From CALBTQ01 sp036725605 (GTDB lineage: Bacteria > Lernaellota > Lernaellaia > Lernaellales > Lernaellaceae): 64,000 bases of DNA. The translations under genes were made by a program, and so were the position numbers. This document shows, piece after piece, positions 1 through 9,021 of this stretch. How positions within the stretch are numbered: the first letter of the stretch is position 1; every line of letters begins with the position of its first letter. The notes below the pieces were generated by a model that saw only the letters and a program-made list of their open reading frames with translations, had not been told where the DNA came from and made no database searches. Where the stretch lies: assembly GCA_036725605.1 (NCBI GenBank), contig DAIMDW010000001.1, forward strand, positions 496,001-560,000, read 5' to 3'.

Positions 1-856
1 CGGACGCCTGCGCCTCCAACGGCGTGATGCCGAAATCCTCTTCACCGGGGAACACAAAGGCGCGGCACTTTTGATAGAGCTCGACGATCGTCGCGTCGTC
101 CTGCCAGCCGAGAAAATCGATGTACTCGCCGCCGATCCGGCGCAGTAGATCTTCGTCCTGTCCCGTGCCGACGACCTTGATCTTGCGTTTCATCCGCGCG
201 CAGGCCTGCACGGCCAAATCGATGCGCTTATAAGGGGCCAAGGCGGAAACGACCAGGTAAAAATCCTCCGGTTGGCCGATGGAGAACCGCGCCGTGTCGA
301 CCGGCGGATGAATCACGGTCGATTCGCGGCGGTAGTGCTTGGCGATGCGCTTGGCCACATGCCCGCTGTTGGCGATGAAATCGTCGACGCGGTTGGCCGA
401 CGCCACATCCCACAGGCGCAGGTAGTTGGCGAAAAACGAGATGATCAACCGCTTGAATCGGCCGGTTCGCTGTGCGCCGAAATATTCCTCGAACAGCTCC
501 CACACATAGCGCATCGGCGTGTGAATATAACTGATGTGACAGGTCGCCGGCTGTGTAATCACGCCCTTGGCGACGCAGTGGCTGGTGGAGAGCACCAGGT
601 CGTATTCGCGCAGATCGAACTGCTCGATGGCCGTGGGCATCAGCGGCAGATAATAGCGGTACCAATCGACCGCCTTGGGCAGCTTCTGGATGCCGCTGGT
701 GATTATCTTGCGGTTTTCGATCACCGGCGTCAGCTTGCCGGGCACGTGCAGCAAGGTGTACAGGTCCGCTTCGGGCCACAACTCGCACATGACCTCCAGC
801 ACCTTTTCGCCGCCGCGCATGCCGGTCAACCAATCGTGGATCAACGCTATTTTCAT
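1..856 (-). CDS. GT4-type glycosyltransferase (C-terminus beyond window)
   Basis: The reading frame runs leftward from the ATG at 856 and is still open at position 1, so about 285 N-terminal residues are visible. The protein opens MKIALIHDWLTGMRGGEKVL and keeps the GT-B landmarks of family 4: an N-terminal acceptor domain, then a VSALAPYKRIDLAV block and an EEDFGITPLEAQ nucleotide-sugar site near the cut edge. It is a close paralogue of the gene immediately upstream and shares an ATGA start/stop overlap with it, so the two are translationally coupled. The family transfers sugars from nucleotide sugars in the cytoplasm, typically for polysaccharide or LPS repeat units; donor and acceptor cannot be read from sequence. 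Confidence 0.9.
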   Translation of the reverse strand, partial: MKIALIHDWLTGMRGGEKVLEVMCELWPEADLYTLLHVPGKLTPVIENRKIITSGIQKLPKAVDWYRYYLPLMPTAIEQFDLREYDLVLSTSHCVAKGVITQPATCHISYIHTPMRYVWELFEEYFGAQRTGRFKRLIISFFANYLRLWDVASANRVDDFIANSGHVAKRIAKHYRRESTVIHPPVDTARFSIGQPEDFYLVVSALAPYKRIDLAVQACARMKRKIKVVGTGQDEDLLRRIGGEYIDFLGWQDDATIVELYQKCRAFVFPGEEDFGITPLEAQAS

Positions 857-2016
857 CGGTTCCCTCCGCCCGATCCGGCGGTCATTATATTGTCGACGGT
901 TTCCTTGATTTCCTTTTTAAAACGCTCCGGGGCGAACGAGGCGACGCGTGCGCTCAGTTTCGCCGGATCGAAGCGGTCGGATATCGTTTCAAACAGGCGC
1001 ACCGCGTCGACCAGCGAAGCGATATCCTGTCGCGGGAAGAACAACCCGCCGTATTCGCCGGCCGCCAACGCTTCACGGTCACGGTCGCCATCGCCGGTCA
1101 TTGGATACGCGCCAAGGGTTTCGAGTACGCCGCCTTTGCCGTAGGCAATTACCGGCTTGCCGGCCGCCTGCGCCTCCAACGGCGCGATGCCGAAATCCTC
1201 TTCGGCCGCGAAAACAAACGCCCGGCAACGCGCCATCTGCTCGGCAACGGCCTCGTCGGACAAGCGCCCCAGGAAACGGACATTCGGTCCGGCATATTTT
1301 TTCAACCGGCGAAATTCCTGTCCTTCGCCGACGATCCGTAACGGCAGACGCAACTCACGAAAGGCCTGCAAAACAAGGTCGATTCGCTTGTACGGCGCAA
1401 ACGAGGAAACCAGCAGGTAGTAGTCCTCCGCCTTTTCGTGGGCAAAGCGCGTCACGTCGACCGGCGGATAAATCACCCGCGCATCGCGGCGGTAATGCTT
1501 GGCAATGCGCCGCGCGATGTGGCGGCTGATGGCGATGAAATGATCGACGCGCCGGCTGCTGAGCGCATCCCACATACGCAGGCCGTTGAGGAACGGCGGA
1601 ATCAACCGACGGCTGAGCGGGCTGAACACCTCGCGGGAAAAATACAGGTGCGCCATGTCCCACGCGTAGCGCATCGGCGTGTAACAATAACTTATGTGCA
1701 CTTGATGCGGATGGCAGCGTACGCCCTTGGCCGCGCAATGGCTCGACGACAAAATCAGATCGTACTCGCGCAGGTCAAACATTTCGATCGCCGTGGGAAA
1801 CAGCGGCAGATAATAGCGATAGCCCTTGGTCGCGAACGGCATCTTTTGGATGAAGCTGGTGTGAATCGGCATGGTCTCGATGCGCCGCGAAACCGCACCT
1901 TTGTTATGCAGCAGCGTATACAGATGCGCTTCGGGAAACAGTTCGCAAAACGCTTCCAGGCAACGCTCGCCGCCCCGCATGCCGGTCAGCCAATCGTGCA
2001 CCAGGGCGACTTTCAA
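853..2016 (-). CDS. GT4-type glycosyltransferase
   Basis: A 387-residue GT-B glycosyltransferase starting MKVALVHDWLTGMRGGERCL. The C-terminal half has VSSFAPYKRIDLVLQAF and the EEDFGIAPLEAQAAGKPVIA donor-site motif, with the conserved Glu, so it is probably active. It has the length usual for the family. The stop overlaps the start of the next gene and the start overlaps the stop of the preceding one by four bases each, which makes this a tightly coupled operon. It is the nearest paralogue of the partial gene at the window edge, so a local duplication is likely. Substrate unknown; probably exopolysaccharide or O-antigen synthesis. Confidence 0.9.
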   Translation of the reverse strand: MKVALVHDWLTGMRGGERCLEAFCELFPEAHLYTLLHNKGAVSRRIETMPIHTSFIQKMPFATKGYRYYLPLFPTAIEMFDLREYDLILSSSHCAAKGVRCHPHQVHISYCYTPMRYAWDMAHLYFSREVFSPLSRRLIPPFLNGLRMWDALSSRRVDHFIAISRHIARRIAKHYRRDARVIYPPVDVTRFAHEKAEDYYLLVSSFAPYKRIDLVLQAFRELRLPLRIVGEGQEFRRLKKYAGPNVRFLGRLSDEAVAEQMARCRAFVFAAEEDFGIAPLEAQAAGKPVIAYGKGGVLETLGAYPMTGDGDRDREALAAGEYGGLFFPRQDIASLVDAVRLFETISDRFDPAKLSARVASFAPERFKKEIKETVDNIMTAGSGGGNR

Positions 2017-3203
2017 CCGCGCGCCTCCTTCTCCGCCAGCGCCGCGGCGACCGTCGCGCCGATTTCACGCACGCGCACGTCCCAGCTGTTGGCGCGCGCC
2101 TCGGTCAGTCGCGCATCGGTATAATCGCCCTGGTCGGCGATCGTACGACAAATCGCCTCGAGAAAATCGTCATGGTCGGCCGCCACCCGGCACAGTTCCG
2201 GCCGCGTACGATAGCGATCGAAGGCCGGCAGATCGACCGACACGATCGGCTTACCCGCCGCCATGTACTCGTAAAACTTCATCGGAAAACTGCGGCGCGT
2301 GCTCTCGTTGACGCGCAGGGGCATCAGGCAAATATCGAAAGCGGCGACATACGCGGGCAATTCGTCGTAATCGACCCGGCCGATGAAATGCACGTTGGGC
2401 AGTTCCTGCAAGGCGGTGACGTCGGTCGAGGGATCGCCCCAACCGACCGGCCCCACCAACACCAACGAGCCTTCGTTCATCGCCCGCGCGGTTTTCACCA
2501 AAAGTTCGAGGTCGGTTTTGTATCCGGAAATATTGCCGGTGTAACCGAGAATCGGCCGCGGCAGATGGCGCAATTTCTCCGGGATATCACGCTGCGTTGA
2601 CGGCTCGAAGTGCGGCGTATGAGCCACGTTCCCCACGTAAACCGCCCGTTTGGAGCGGTCTTTGCGCTCCTCATACAAGACGGGATTGGTGGCGAAAACC
2701 AGATCGGCGCGGCGCAGCAAGGCGTCTTCCATCGCGCGCAGTTCGTCGACGGCGACGCCGGGATTGGCCGCGTACTCGTCGACGCAGTGATAGACGACCA
2801 ACGATTCGTCCAGCTGACCGATCAACTCCACGCCCAACGGCAGGAACGTCCAGAGGATCGGTCGCTGAAAACCCAACCGTCGCGCGTGACCGCGCAAGCT
2901 GCGGATCAGACTCCAACGGTTGAACGAACGCACCGCCGCGCTTTGATGCAGCGGCACGCTGACCGGAGAGAGCACCCACAGGTTGTCCGCTTTCTTTTGG
3001 GCGCCGCTGAACCATTCGCCGAGGCGGCGCCTGACCTTCGCCCAATCGCCCTTGTTTTTGCCGGGCGCGCGCAGGCCGAGATTGTTCACGTACAGCACGC
3101 GATTGTCGGCGGCCAGGCGCGACATCAGGTGCTGGGCGTTGACCCACATCGCATCCCAACTGGAACTGGCCAGACAGATGATATCGCGTCCGACTAACGG
3201 CAC
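2013..3203 (-). CDS. Glycosyltransferase, TuaH-like GT-B
   Basis: A 396-residue glycosyltransferase. The open frame extends further upstream, but I place the start at the GTG at 3203 because AAAGGAG lies five bases before it and the family-like sequence (LVGRDIICLASSSWDAMWVN) begins there; the longer start would overlap the upstream gene. The N-terminal domain has the VVYHCVDEYAANPG segment and the C-terminal domain has FPMKFYEYMAAGKPIVSVDL, typical of the TuaH-type glycosyltransferases encoded in exopolysaccharide loci. It is a divergent paralogue of the gene at 4432-5586, so the operon alternates two glycosyltransferase types. The product acts in the cytoplasm on a lipid-linked glycan, by inference. 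Confidence 0.87.
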   Translation of the reverse strand: MPLVGRDIICLASSSWDAMWVNAQHLMSRLAADNRVLYVNNLGLRAPGKNKGDWAKVRRRLGEWFSGAQKKADNLWVLSPVSVPLHQSAAVRSFNRWSLIRSLRGHARRLGFQRPILWTFLPLGVELIGQLDESLVVYHCVDEYAANPGVAVDELRAMEDALLRRADLVFATNPVLYEERKDRSKRAVYVGNVAHTPHFEPSTQRDIPEKLRHLPRPILGYTGNISGYKTDLELLVKTARAMNEGSLVLVGPVGWGDPSTDVTALQELPNVHFIGRVDYDELPAYVAAFDICLMPLRVNESTRRSFPMKFYEYMAAGKPIVSVDLPAFDRYRTRPELCRVAADHDDFLEAICRTIADQGDYTDARLTEARANSWDVRVREIGATVAAALAEKEARG

Positions 3204-3265
3204 ATTCTCTCCTTTGGTTTGGCCACAGAATACCCAGGAAAAATGGGAGACGCAATGCAGATCGG

Positions 3266-4435
3266 TCAAGGCAACAGCGCTTGAATGGCCTTCTCGACAA
3301 CCGTACAACAACTCGCCCACGTGCGTTGCGCGGCGCGCTCTTTCGCCTTCAGGCGCATGGTTTCGGCCAGTTCCGGATCGGTCAGGATAGCCAACGTTTC
3401 GGCGGCGATGTCGGCGGGATTTTCCCCGTCGCACAGCAGACCGGTCACGCCGTCGTCGATCGCATCCACCGCCCCGCCGCTACGCCCGCCGACCGCCGGC
3501 ACGCCGAACATCGCGGCTTCCAGAAAGACGATACCGAATCCTTCGATGTTGTTGCCGATGCGACGATTGGGCAGCAAAAACAAATCGGCGCGCGCGAGGA
3601 TGGCCGACAGTTGATCGTCCGGCGCTTTGCCGGCAAACAATACGTGCTCGCCCAGGCCCGCCTCGTTGACCATTCGCTCGACGTGCAAACGATGTTCGCC
3701 CTCGCCGACGATGATCCATAGTGCATGCGGACACTTTTCCACGATCGCCGGTAGCGCGCGCACGATCATATCGTGGCCCTTGCGCGGGTCGATGCGCCCC
3801 AGCGTGACGATCACCTCGCGACCGAAAAAATCGAAGCCGCCCAGGTGTTGCAGCGGCTCAGCGGTAGGATCCAGATTGCCCGAGTCGGCTCCAAGCGGCG
3901 CGATCACGATGCGGCTCGGGTCAACCAATCGTGCGATTTCATCGCGCATGAACGTGCTGTTGACCACCACGCGCACGGCCAGGCGCAGGATAAGCCGCAC
4001 CAGCCACAGGCGCACGCCGCCCTTATCGACCTCGCGCAAAATCTCGTTGCCGTGGCAATACACGACATAGGGTGTGCCGGTCAGAATGCGCACGACCATC
4101 ATCGGCAGACCGTTGGCCATCACATAGGCGCAGTGCACCACGTCGGTTTTTTGTTCGCGGATGGTTTCGGCCAGATAAATGCCGTTGAGCGCGAAACGCA
4201 AAAACAAGGCCATGGCGCGCAACAAAATGTTGAGCAGGCGATTGTCGTGCTTCCAATCCAGTCGCGGCAGGCGTTTGACGGCATAAACCTGTTGCCGATC
4301 GAAATCCTCGAATCCAGGGCAGCGGCGCGTCAGGACGACCGCCTCTTCGCCATAGTGCCGCGCGATGCGTTCCATCCATGTTTGCACGCCGCCGAAGTCG
4401 GGCGGAAAATCGCGCGAGTGAACGAGGACCTTCAT
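3266..4435 (-). CDS. GT4-type glycosyltransferase
   Basis: A 389-residue family 4 glycosyltransferase. I use the ATG at 4435, which overlaps the upstream stop codon (ATGA) and gives a normal N-terminus, MKVLVHSRDFPPDFGGVQTW; an in-frame start 72 bases earlier would lie inside the neighbour. The glycine-rich acceptor-side motif FGGVQTWM, the VTLGRIDPRKGHDMIV block and the EGFGIVFLEAAMFGVPAVGG donor motif are all present. The gap of 62 bases to the next gene is the only real intergenic space in this operon. The family transfers hexoses to growing surface glycans; the exact sugar is not predictable. Confidence 0.9.
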   Translation of the reverse strand: MKVLVHSRDFPPDFGGVQTWMERIARHYGEEAVVLTRRCPGFEDFDRQQVYAVKRLPRLDWKHDNRLLNILLRAMALFLRFALNGIYLAETIREQKTDVVHCAYVMANGLPMMVVRILTGTPYVVYCHGNEILREVDKGGVRLWLVRLILRLAVRVVVNSTFMRDEIARLVDPSRIVIAPLGADSGNLDPTAEPLQHLGGFDFFGREVIVTLGRIDPRKGHDMIVRALPAIVEKCPHALWIIVGEGEHRLHVERMVNEAGLGEHVLFAGKAPDDQLSAILARADLFLLPNRRIGNNIEGFGIVFLEAAMFGVPAVGGRSGGAVDAIDDGVTGLLCDGENPADIAAETLAILTDPELAETMRLKAKERAAQRTWASCCTVVEKAIQALLP

Positions 4436-5586
4436 CGTCGCTCCCGCGCTTTCCGGCGACGGATCGTCTCCAGATGCGTAAGCATGCTGTTGATGCGATG
4501 TTCCCAACTATTTTGGGCGGCCAGGGCGACGCGCTGTTCGACATGCGGATCATCATCCAGGCGTCGCTCCACCGCCTCGACGAAACTTTCGGCCGAGGTG
4601 ACGACGTCGACCAGATGTTGAAACGTTTCCAATTCCGGCAACGGCGTGGTGACCACCGGTTTGCCGGTGGCGAGGTACTCGAAAAATTTGAGCGGCAGTA
4701 CGCCGTGCGTGTAACGATCCACCTTGTAAGGAATCATGCAGAAATCGAATCCGGCCATGATTGCCGGCAGCTCGGCGATGTCCTTGCGACCGAGAAAATG
4801 CGCGTTGGCGCAACCGATGAACTGTTGCGCGTTGAATTCGCGTTGCGGCCCGACGAACACGAACGACCAATGCGGGCGCATCGCGCACACGGCGCGCAGC
4901 AAATCGGCGTCGAGCTTGTAGTTGAGCGCACCGACGAACCCGATCACCGGCCTTTTCATTTCACGCAGCAACAGGCTGGGCGTCGCTTCAGCGGCCTGAT
5001 GAAAGTGCTCGAAATCGGCCACGTTCGGCACGAAAAACGTATTCGGGTTGTATTTGCGTTTCGCCTCGTACAGGCTCTTCGCGGTAGTGAACACGGCGTC
5101 GACCGCGTGCATCAACCTGCGTTCCATGTTGTTCACGGCGGTGATCCACGCCCCCGGAAAGGCGCTGTACTCGTCGACGCAATCGTAGCAACTCAGTTCA
5201 TGCGGCAGATGTTTCAACAGCGGCTGACCGGTCGGCGGATAGCACCAGACCAGTGGCTGTGCAAAGTCCTTGTCACGCAGCAGGCCCGTCAGATCGGCCG
5301 CCACCCGCGCGCAATTCACTTCATTGACCGGCCACAATTTATTGCCGAACGGCAGCGCGCCGGACGGACGATAAACCGTCACGCCCGACGGATCGGTCCA
5401 CACTCTTTTTTGCAGGCCGCGTTTGGGATTGAGAAACACCGCCACCGGCTCGACGTACACGACCTCGAAATCTTCGGCCAGACGCACGGCGATTTGCTGT
5501 TTGTTGGTCCACAGCGGCGCATCCCAATCGGCGGTGGACAACAAAACGATCTGTTTCGGTAAATCGTAGTGTGCGTACTTCCCCAT
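4432..5586 (-). CDS. Glycosyltransferase, TuaH-like GT-B
   Basis: A 384-residue protein starting MGKYAHYDLPKQIVLLSTAD at the ATG at 5586, which shares one base with the stop of the upstream lipoprotein gene (TGATG), a classic re-initiation arrangement. It carries the same signature blocks as the gene at 2013-3203: SCYDCVDEYSAFPGAW in the first domain and LPLKFFEYLATGKPVVTTPL in the second. The length is normal. The position at the head of the glycosyltransferases suggests an early sugar addition, but this is inference only. Confidence 0.87.
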   Translation of the reverse strand: MGKYAHYDLPKQIVLLSTADWDAPLWTNKQQIAVRLAEDFEVVYVEPVAVFLNPKRGLQKRVWTDPSGVTVYRPSGALPFGNKLWPVNEVNCARVAADLTGLLRDKDFAQPLVWCYPPTGQPLLKHLPHELSCYDCVDEYSAFPGAWITAVNNMERRLMHAVDAVFTTAKSLYEAKRKYNPNTFFVPNVADFEHFHQAAEATPSLLLREMKRPVIGFVGALNYKLDADLLRAVCAMRPHWSFVFVGPQREFNAQQFIGCANAHFLGRKDIAELPAIMAGFDFCMIPYKVDRYTHGVLPLKFFEYLATGKPVVTTPLPELETFQHLVDVVTSAESFVEAVERRLDDDPHVEQRVALAAQNSWEHRINSMLTHLETIRRRKARERR

Positions 5587-6488
5587 CAATCCGCATCCAG
5601 CGCGCAACGGAAACCGATGCTCGAATCCGCGTGTTCGGGTCGATGATGATCGCGGAACGAGATGCGCGCGTATACCGCGCTCGACGAAAATCCGCCGCCG
5701 CGAATCACACGGTCCGCGCCCGCGGGCGGTCCGGCGGGATTTTGCGCATTGTCCGGCCAGATGTCATTATCATAATAATCGTCGGCGTACCAGTCGCTCA
5801 CCCACTCGGCGACGTTGCCGGTCATGTTGCGCGCCCCACTGGCCGCGGCCCAAGGGGCGTAGGAATTCACCGGCAACGGCGCGCCGGTGCACAACTCGGT
5901 CTCGACCATTTCACCCAGCGGCGATTCGACCCAGCCCGTCACCGAAATGTTGGCCATGTCGCAATCGGGCTCTTTCCAACCCCACGGATAAATGCGGTCG
6001 TCGATCGCGCCGCGCGCGGCGTATTCCCACTCCGCTTCGGTCGGCAAGCGCCGGCCGCGCCAGACGCAATAGGCGTTCGCCTGTGCCCAGGTCACGTTGG
6101 TCACCGGGTAATGGTCGTACATGGCCAGCGTGTAATAATCGTCAATGCCGATCAAATGCCGCGTCGCCGGGTCCGAGCAGGCGCCCGCATGAACACAGGC
6201 GCGGTATTGTTTGTTCGTCGTTTCGAATTTATCGAGAAAAAATCCGTGGAGCGCGACCGTGTGTTCCGGATGCTCGTCGGAGAATCCCTCGTCGGCGATG
6301 CCGTCGATCAGATCGATTTCCGGCGAATAATCCGAGCCCATGGTGAACGAACCGCCGTCGACCAAAATCATTTCGGTCGTTTCGGCGGGACCGTACGCCT
6401 CGCTGTCGAAATCGAAATCGTTGTCGTCGGCGCACGCCCACACGCATAACAGGCACAAAGCCGCTATCGCATACGCATACCGAATCAC
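5586..6488 (-). CDS. Formylglycine-generating-enzyme (SUMF1) domain lipoprotein
   Basis: A 300-residue protein with a lipoprotein signal (hydrophobic core, then VWACADD) followed by a full FGE/SUMF1 fold: FTMGSDYSPE near the start, LPTEAEWEYAARG, NMTGNVAEWVSDWY and the closing RVIRGGGFSSS...GFRC. In catalytic FGE two cysteines lie in the region after RGG; here that stretch reads FSSSAVYARISFRD with no Cys, so I infer a binding or structural role rather than formylglycine synthesis. It is exported and lipid-anchored and leads the glycosyltransferase operon with one-base coupling. Ca-binding acidic residues follow the lipidated Cys. Confidence 0.88.
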   Translation of the reverse strand: MIRYAYAIAALCLLCVWACADDNDFDFDSEAYGPAETTEMILVDGGSFTMGSDYSPEIDLIDGIADEGFSDEHPEHTVALHGFFLDKFETTNKQYRACVHAGACSDPATRHLIGIDDYYTLAMYDHYPVTNVTWAQANAYCVWRGRRLPTEAEWEYAARGAIDDRIYPWGWKEPDCDMANISVTGWVESPLGEMVETELCTGAPLPVNSYAPWAAASGARNMTGNVAEWVSDWYADDYYDNDIWPDNAQNPAGPPAGADRVIRGGGFSSSAVYARISFRDHHRPEHADSSIGFRCALDAD

Positions 6489-6587
6489 GCATTCCTCCTT
6501 TGGCGGAAATTGTATTTTATTCCTTCAACGTTGCCTAGGCCGGATTCTCGCTTTATCTTTCCCCTATACCAGAAGCGGGAGATGAAC

Positions 6588-7946
6588 ATGGCCAAGCGAT
6601 TGATCGTCATCGGCGGCGTGGCGGCCGGAACCAGCGCGGCAAGTCGCGCCCGGCGCTTCGACGAAAACCTGGAGATCATCCTCTTCGAAGCCGGCCCCTA
6701 CATTAGTTACGGCGCCTGCGACGAGCCATACTTCATCGCCGGGGTTGTGCCCAAGTGGGAAAACCTGCTGGTGCGCCCGCCGGACGTGTTTCGCAAAAAG
6801 CAGAACATCGACGTACGCTTGCATCATGAGGTCACCGCGATCGATCCGATGAAGAAAGAAGTTACCGTGCACAACATCACGGAAGACCGCATCGAACAAT
6901 ATACGTACGACACGCTGATCCTCGCCACTGGCGCGCGGCCGCGCCGTTTGGACATCCCCGGGGCCGACGCGCCCAACGTGTTTCACATCAAATCGTTGGA
7001 ATCGGCTATCGCGCTCGACGAGTTCATTCGCGCCAAAAAACCGCAACGCGCGGTGTCCATCGGCGCCGGATTCATCGTGCTGGAGCTGGCCGAAGCACTG
7101 CACGCGCGCGGCGTGGCCAACGTGATTTTGCATCGCTCGGACAAACCCGGGAAGGTCGTCGAGGCGGAACTTTCGGCGCACATTCGCGCGGAACTGGAAA
7201 AACAGGGCGTCGGTTACGTGCCGAACACGGCGCCGAAACGCTTCATCCTGGATGACCGGGGCCTGGTGACCGCCGTGGCAACGGACAACGAAACCTACCC
7301 GGCCGATTTGATCATCGCCGGCCTGGGCGTCGTACCCAACGTGGAAATCGGCACGGCGGCGGGTGTTTTGATCGGCCCCTCGGGCGCGTTCGCCGTCGAC
7401 GATCACATGCGCACGAACGTGCCCGACATATACGCCGCGGGCGATTGCACCGAAACGATCAACCGCGTCAGCGGCTTGCCGCACCTGTATCCGTTGGGCG
7501 ACATCGCCAACAAGCACGGCTGGACGGCCGGGGAAAACGCCGCCGGCGGCGACATCGTATATCCCGGCGCGATCGGCTCGATGCATTTCAAATGTTTCGA
7601 CCTGGAAGTCGGCGCCACGGGCATCGGCGAGGACGAAGCGCGCCGCGCGGGCTTTGACGTGTTCACCAACGTCGTCACCCATCGCAGCCGCGCGCATGCC
7701 CAACCGGCATCCAAACCGATTCACGTGAAGTTGGTCGTCGACAAAAAATCGCGCCGCTTGTTGGGGGCGCAGATTGTCGGCGCGGAAGGCGCGGCGTTGC
7801 GCACCAACGTATTGGCGATGGCCGTGCACGCGGGCCTGACGGTCGATCAACTGGCCGACGCCGACCTGGCCTACGCGCCGCCGTTCTCGCCGGTGATCGA
7901 CCCGGTGTTGATCGCCGGACGCGACGCGGTGAAAAAATTGGGATAA
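6588..7946 (+). CDS. CoA-disulfide reductase / NADH oxidase-like flavoprotein
   Basis: A 452-residue FAD/NAD(P) flavoprotein. The N-terminal FAD motif is VIGGVAAGTSAASRARR; Cys44 in ISYGACDEPY matches the single redox cysteine of CoA-disulfide reductases and NADH oxidases; a second nucleotide-binding block (VSIGAGFIVLELAEAL) and the FAD site DIYAAGDC follow, then a dimerisation domain. The ATG at 6588 is chosen over the one six bases earlier because GGGAG has the better spacing to it. The gene is monocistronic and transcribed away from the glycan operon. Likely role: keeping low-molecular-weight thiols reduced, or oxygen detoxification; substrates in this family are often misassigned. Confidence 0.87.
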   Translation: MAKRLIVIGGVAAGTSAASRARRFDENLEIILFEAGPYISYGACDEPYFIAGVVPKWENLLVRPPDVFRKKQNIDVRLHHEVTAIDPMKKEVTVHNITEDRIEQYTYDTLILATGARPRRLDIPGADAPNVFHIKSLESAIALDEFIRAKKPQRAVSIGAGFIVLELAEALHARGVANVILHRSDKPGKVVEAELSAHIRAELEKQGVGYVPNTAPKRFILDDRGLVTAVATDNETYPADLIIAGLGVVPNVEIGTAAGVLIGPSGAFAVDDHMRTNVPDIYAAGDCTETINRVSGLPHLYPLGDIANKHGWTAGENAAGGDIVYPGAIGSMHFKCFDLEVGATGIGEDEARRAGFDVFTNVVTHRSRAHAQPASKPIHVKLVVDKKSRRLLGAQIVGAEGAALRTNVLAMAVHAGLTVDQLADADLAYAPPFSPVIDPVLIAGRDAVKKLG

Positions 7947-7950
7947 CGTG

Positions 7951-9021
7951 CTAGCGGTGATTGGCCAGCCATTCGATGATGACCGGATCCACCTCGCGGC
8001 GGGCATGATCGCCGACCACCAGATCCAGATGGCCGTAGTCGACGCTCTGCCCGTTGGCGCGGCCGAACTCGCGGTAGGTTTTATCCTGACTGCCCACCAG
8101 GTCCAGCGCCGGTTTGACCGCCGTCGCCGGGCCGAGTTTATCCATCGAGCCGGCGAGCAGTAAAAGCGGTTCCCGAATGTTGCTCATCTCGCGCCGGTAA
8201 TCGATTGCACCGTCGACGCTCTTGAACGTATCGTCGAGCGCGCACGCGGAAATCTGCTGCACCACGCCGCCGGAGACATCCGAAACGCCGTCGGACACAA
8301 AACGCTTCCATAACACCGGCTCGATGTTGTCCAGGTTCGCCACCAGCAACAGGTAGCTCTCGAAAAACCGCTTTTCGCTGAACGGTTGGTAGAAGCGGCT
8401 GGCGATGCGCAAATGCAGCGCTGAATCTTTATCGAATTTTTGGCCGAGGCCGCGCGCCAGATCCTTGAGTTCGTCGCAATAGTCGGCGAAGCGAATCGGG
8501 CTGGCGATGGCGATGATCCGCGCGATGCGCGCATCGCGATGCGTACCCTGGTAAGCGTAGAGGGTCATGCCGCCCATCGAGTGGCCGATCCACGTCACGC
8601 GCCTGGCGCCGGTTTTTTCCAGCACATGGGTCAGCACGGCGGGAACGTCGTGGTTGATGTAATCGTCGATCGTCCAACCATACGCTTTGTCCGGATTGGC
8701 CGCGGGTCGATCGCTCGGATAACGCCCGCGCAGATTGACCAGCCAGACGTCGTAACCCAACGCCGCCAACACCGGCGCGAGGCCGTATTGATCGCCCTGG
8801 TAGTACGTGATGGAAGTGGTGACGATGCCGTGGCACAACACCAGCGGTTCGGTGTTGAGCGGTTTGCCGGTCGGCGGAAAATGAAGCAAGCCAAGCCGCC
8901 AGCCGTCGTCGGTCGTGGCGAAAGAAGTTTTTTCCGGCGGATAAACCAGCTCGCTGGCCCCACCGCCGCAACCGACGAGCAACAGCAGCAGAGCGACGAC
9001 CGCGATCAGCCGGCCGCGCAC
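7951..9021 (-). CDS. Alpha/beta hydrolase lipoprotein
   Basis: A 356-residue protein with a lipobox (LLLLVGCGGG) and a canonical alpha/beta-hydrolase fold: oxyanion region LVLCHGIVTT, nucleophile elbow GHSMGG, probable acid in LLAGSMDKLG and catalytic His in DYGHLDLVVG. It resembles the lipase/poly-hydroxyalkanoate-synthase-like group, but the substrate is unknown. The start overlaps the end of lysC by 16 bases, so it is read at the distal end of the housekeeping operon. It ends four bases from the convergent flavoprotein gene. It is expected to sit on the periplasmic face of a membrane. Confidence 0.88.
   Translation of the reverse strand: MRGRLIAVVALLLLLVGCGGGASELVYPPEKTSFATTDDGWRLGLLHFPPTGKPLNTEPLVLCHGIVTTSITYYQGDQYGLAPVLAALGYDVWLVNLRGRYPSDRPAANPDKAYGWTIDDYINHDVPAVLTHVLEKTGARRVTWIGHSMGGMTLYAYQGTHRDARIARIIAIASPIRFADYCDELKDLARGLGQKFDKDSALHLRIASRFYQPFSEKRFFESYLLLVANLDNIEPVLWKRFVSDGVSDVSGGVVQQISACALDDTFKSVDGAIDYRREMSNIREPLLLLAGSMDKLGPATAVKPALDLVGSQDKTYREFGRANGQSVDYGHLDLVVGDHARREVDPVIIEWLANHR

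Noticed and set aside
228..833. A 201-codon frame opposite the start of the window
   Set aside because: It is a shadow of the partial glycosyltransferase, which has clear family motifs in another frame of the same strand.
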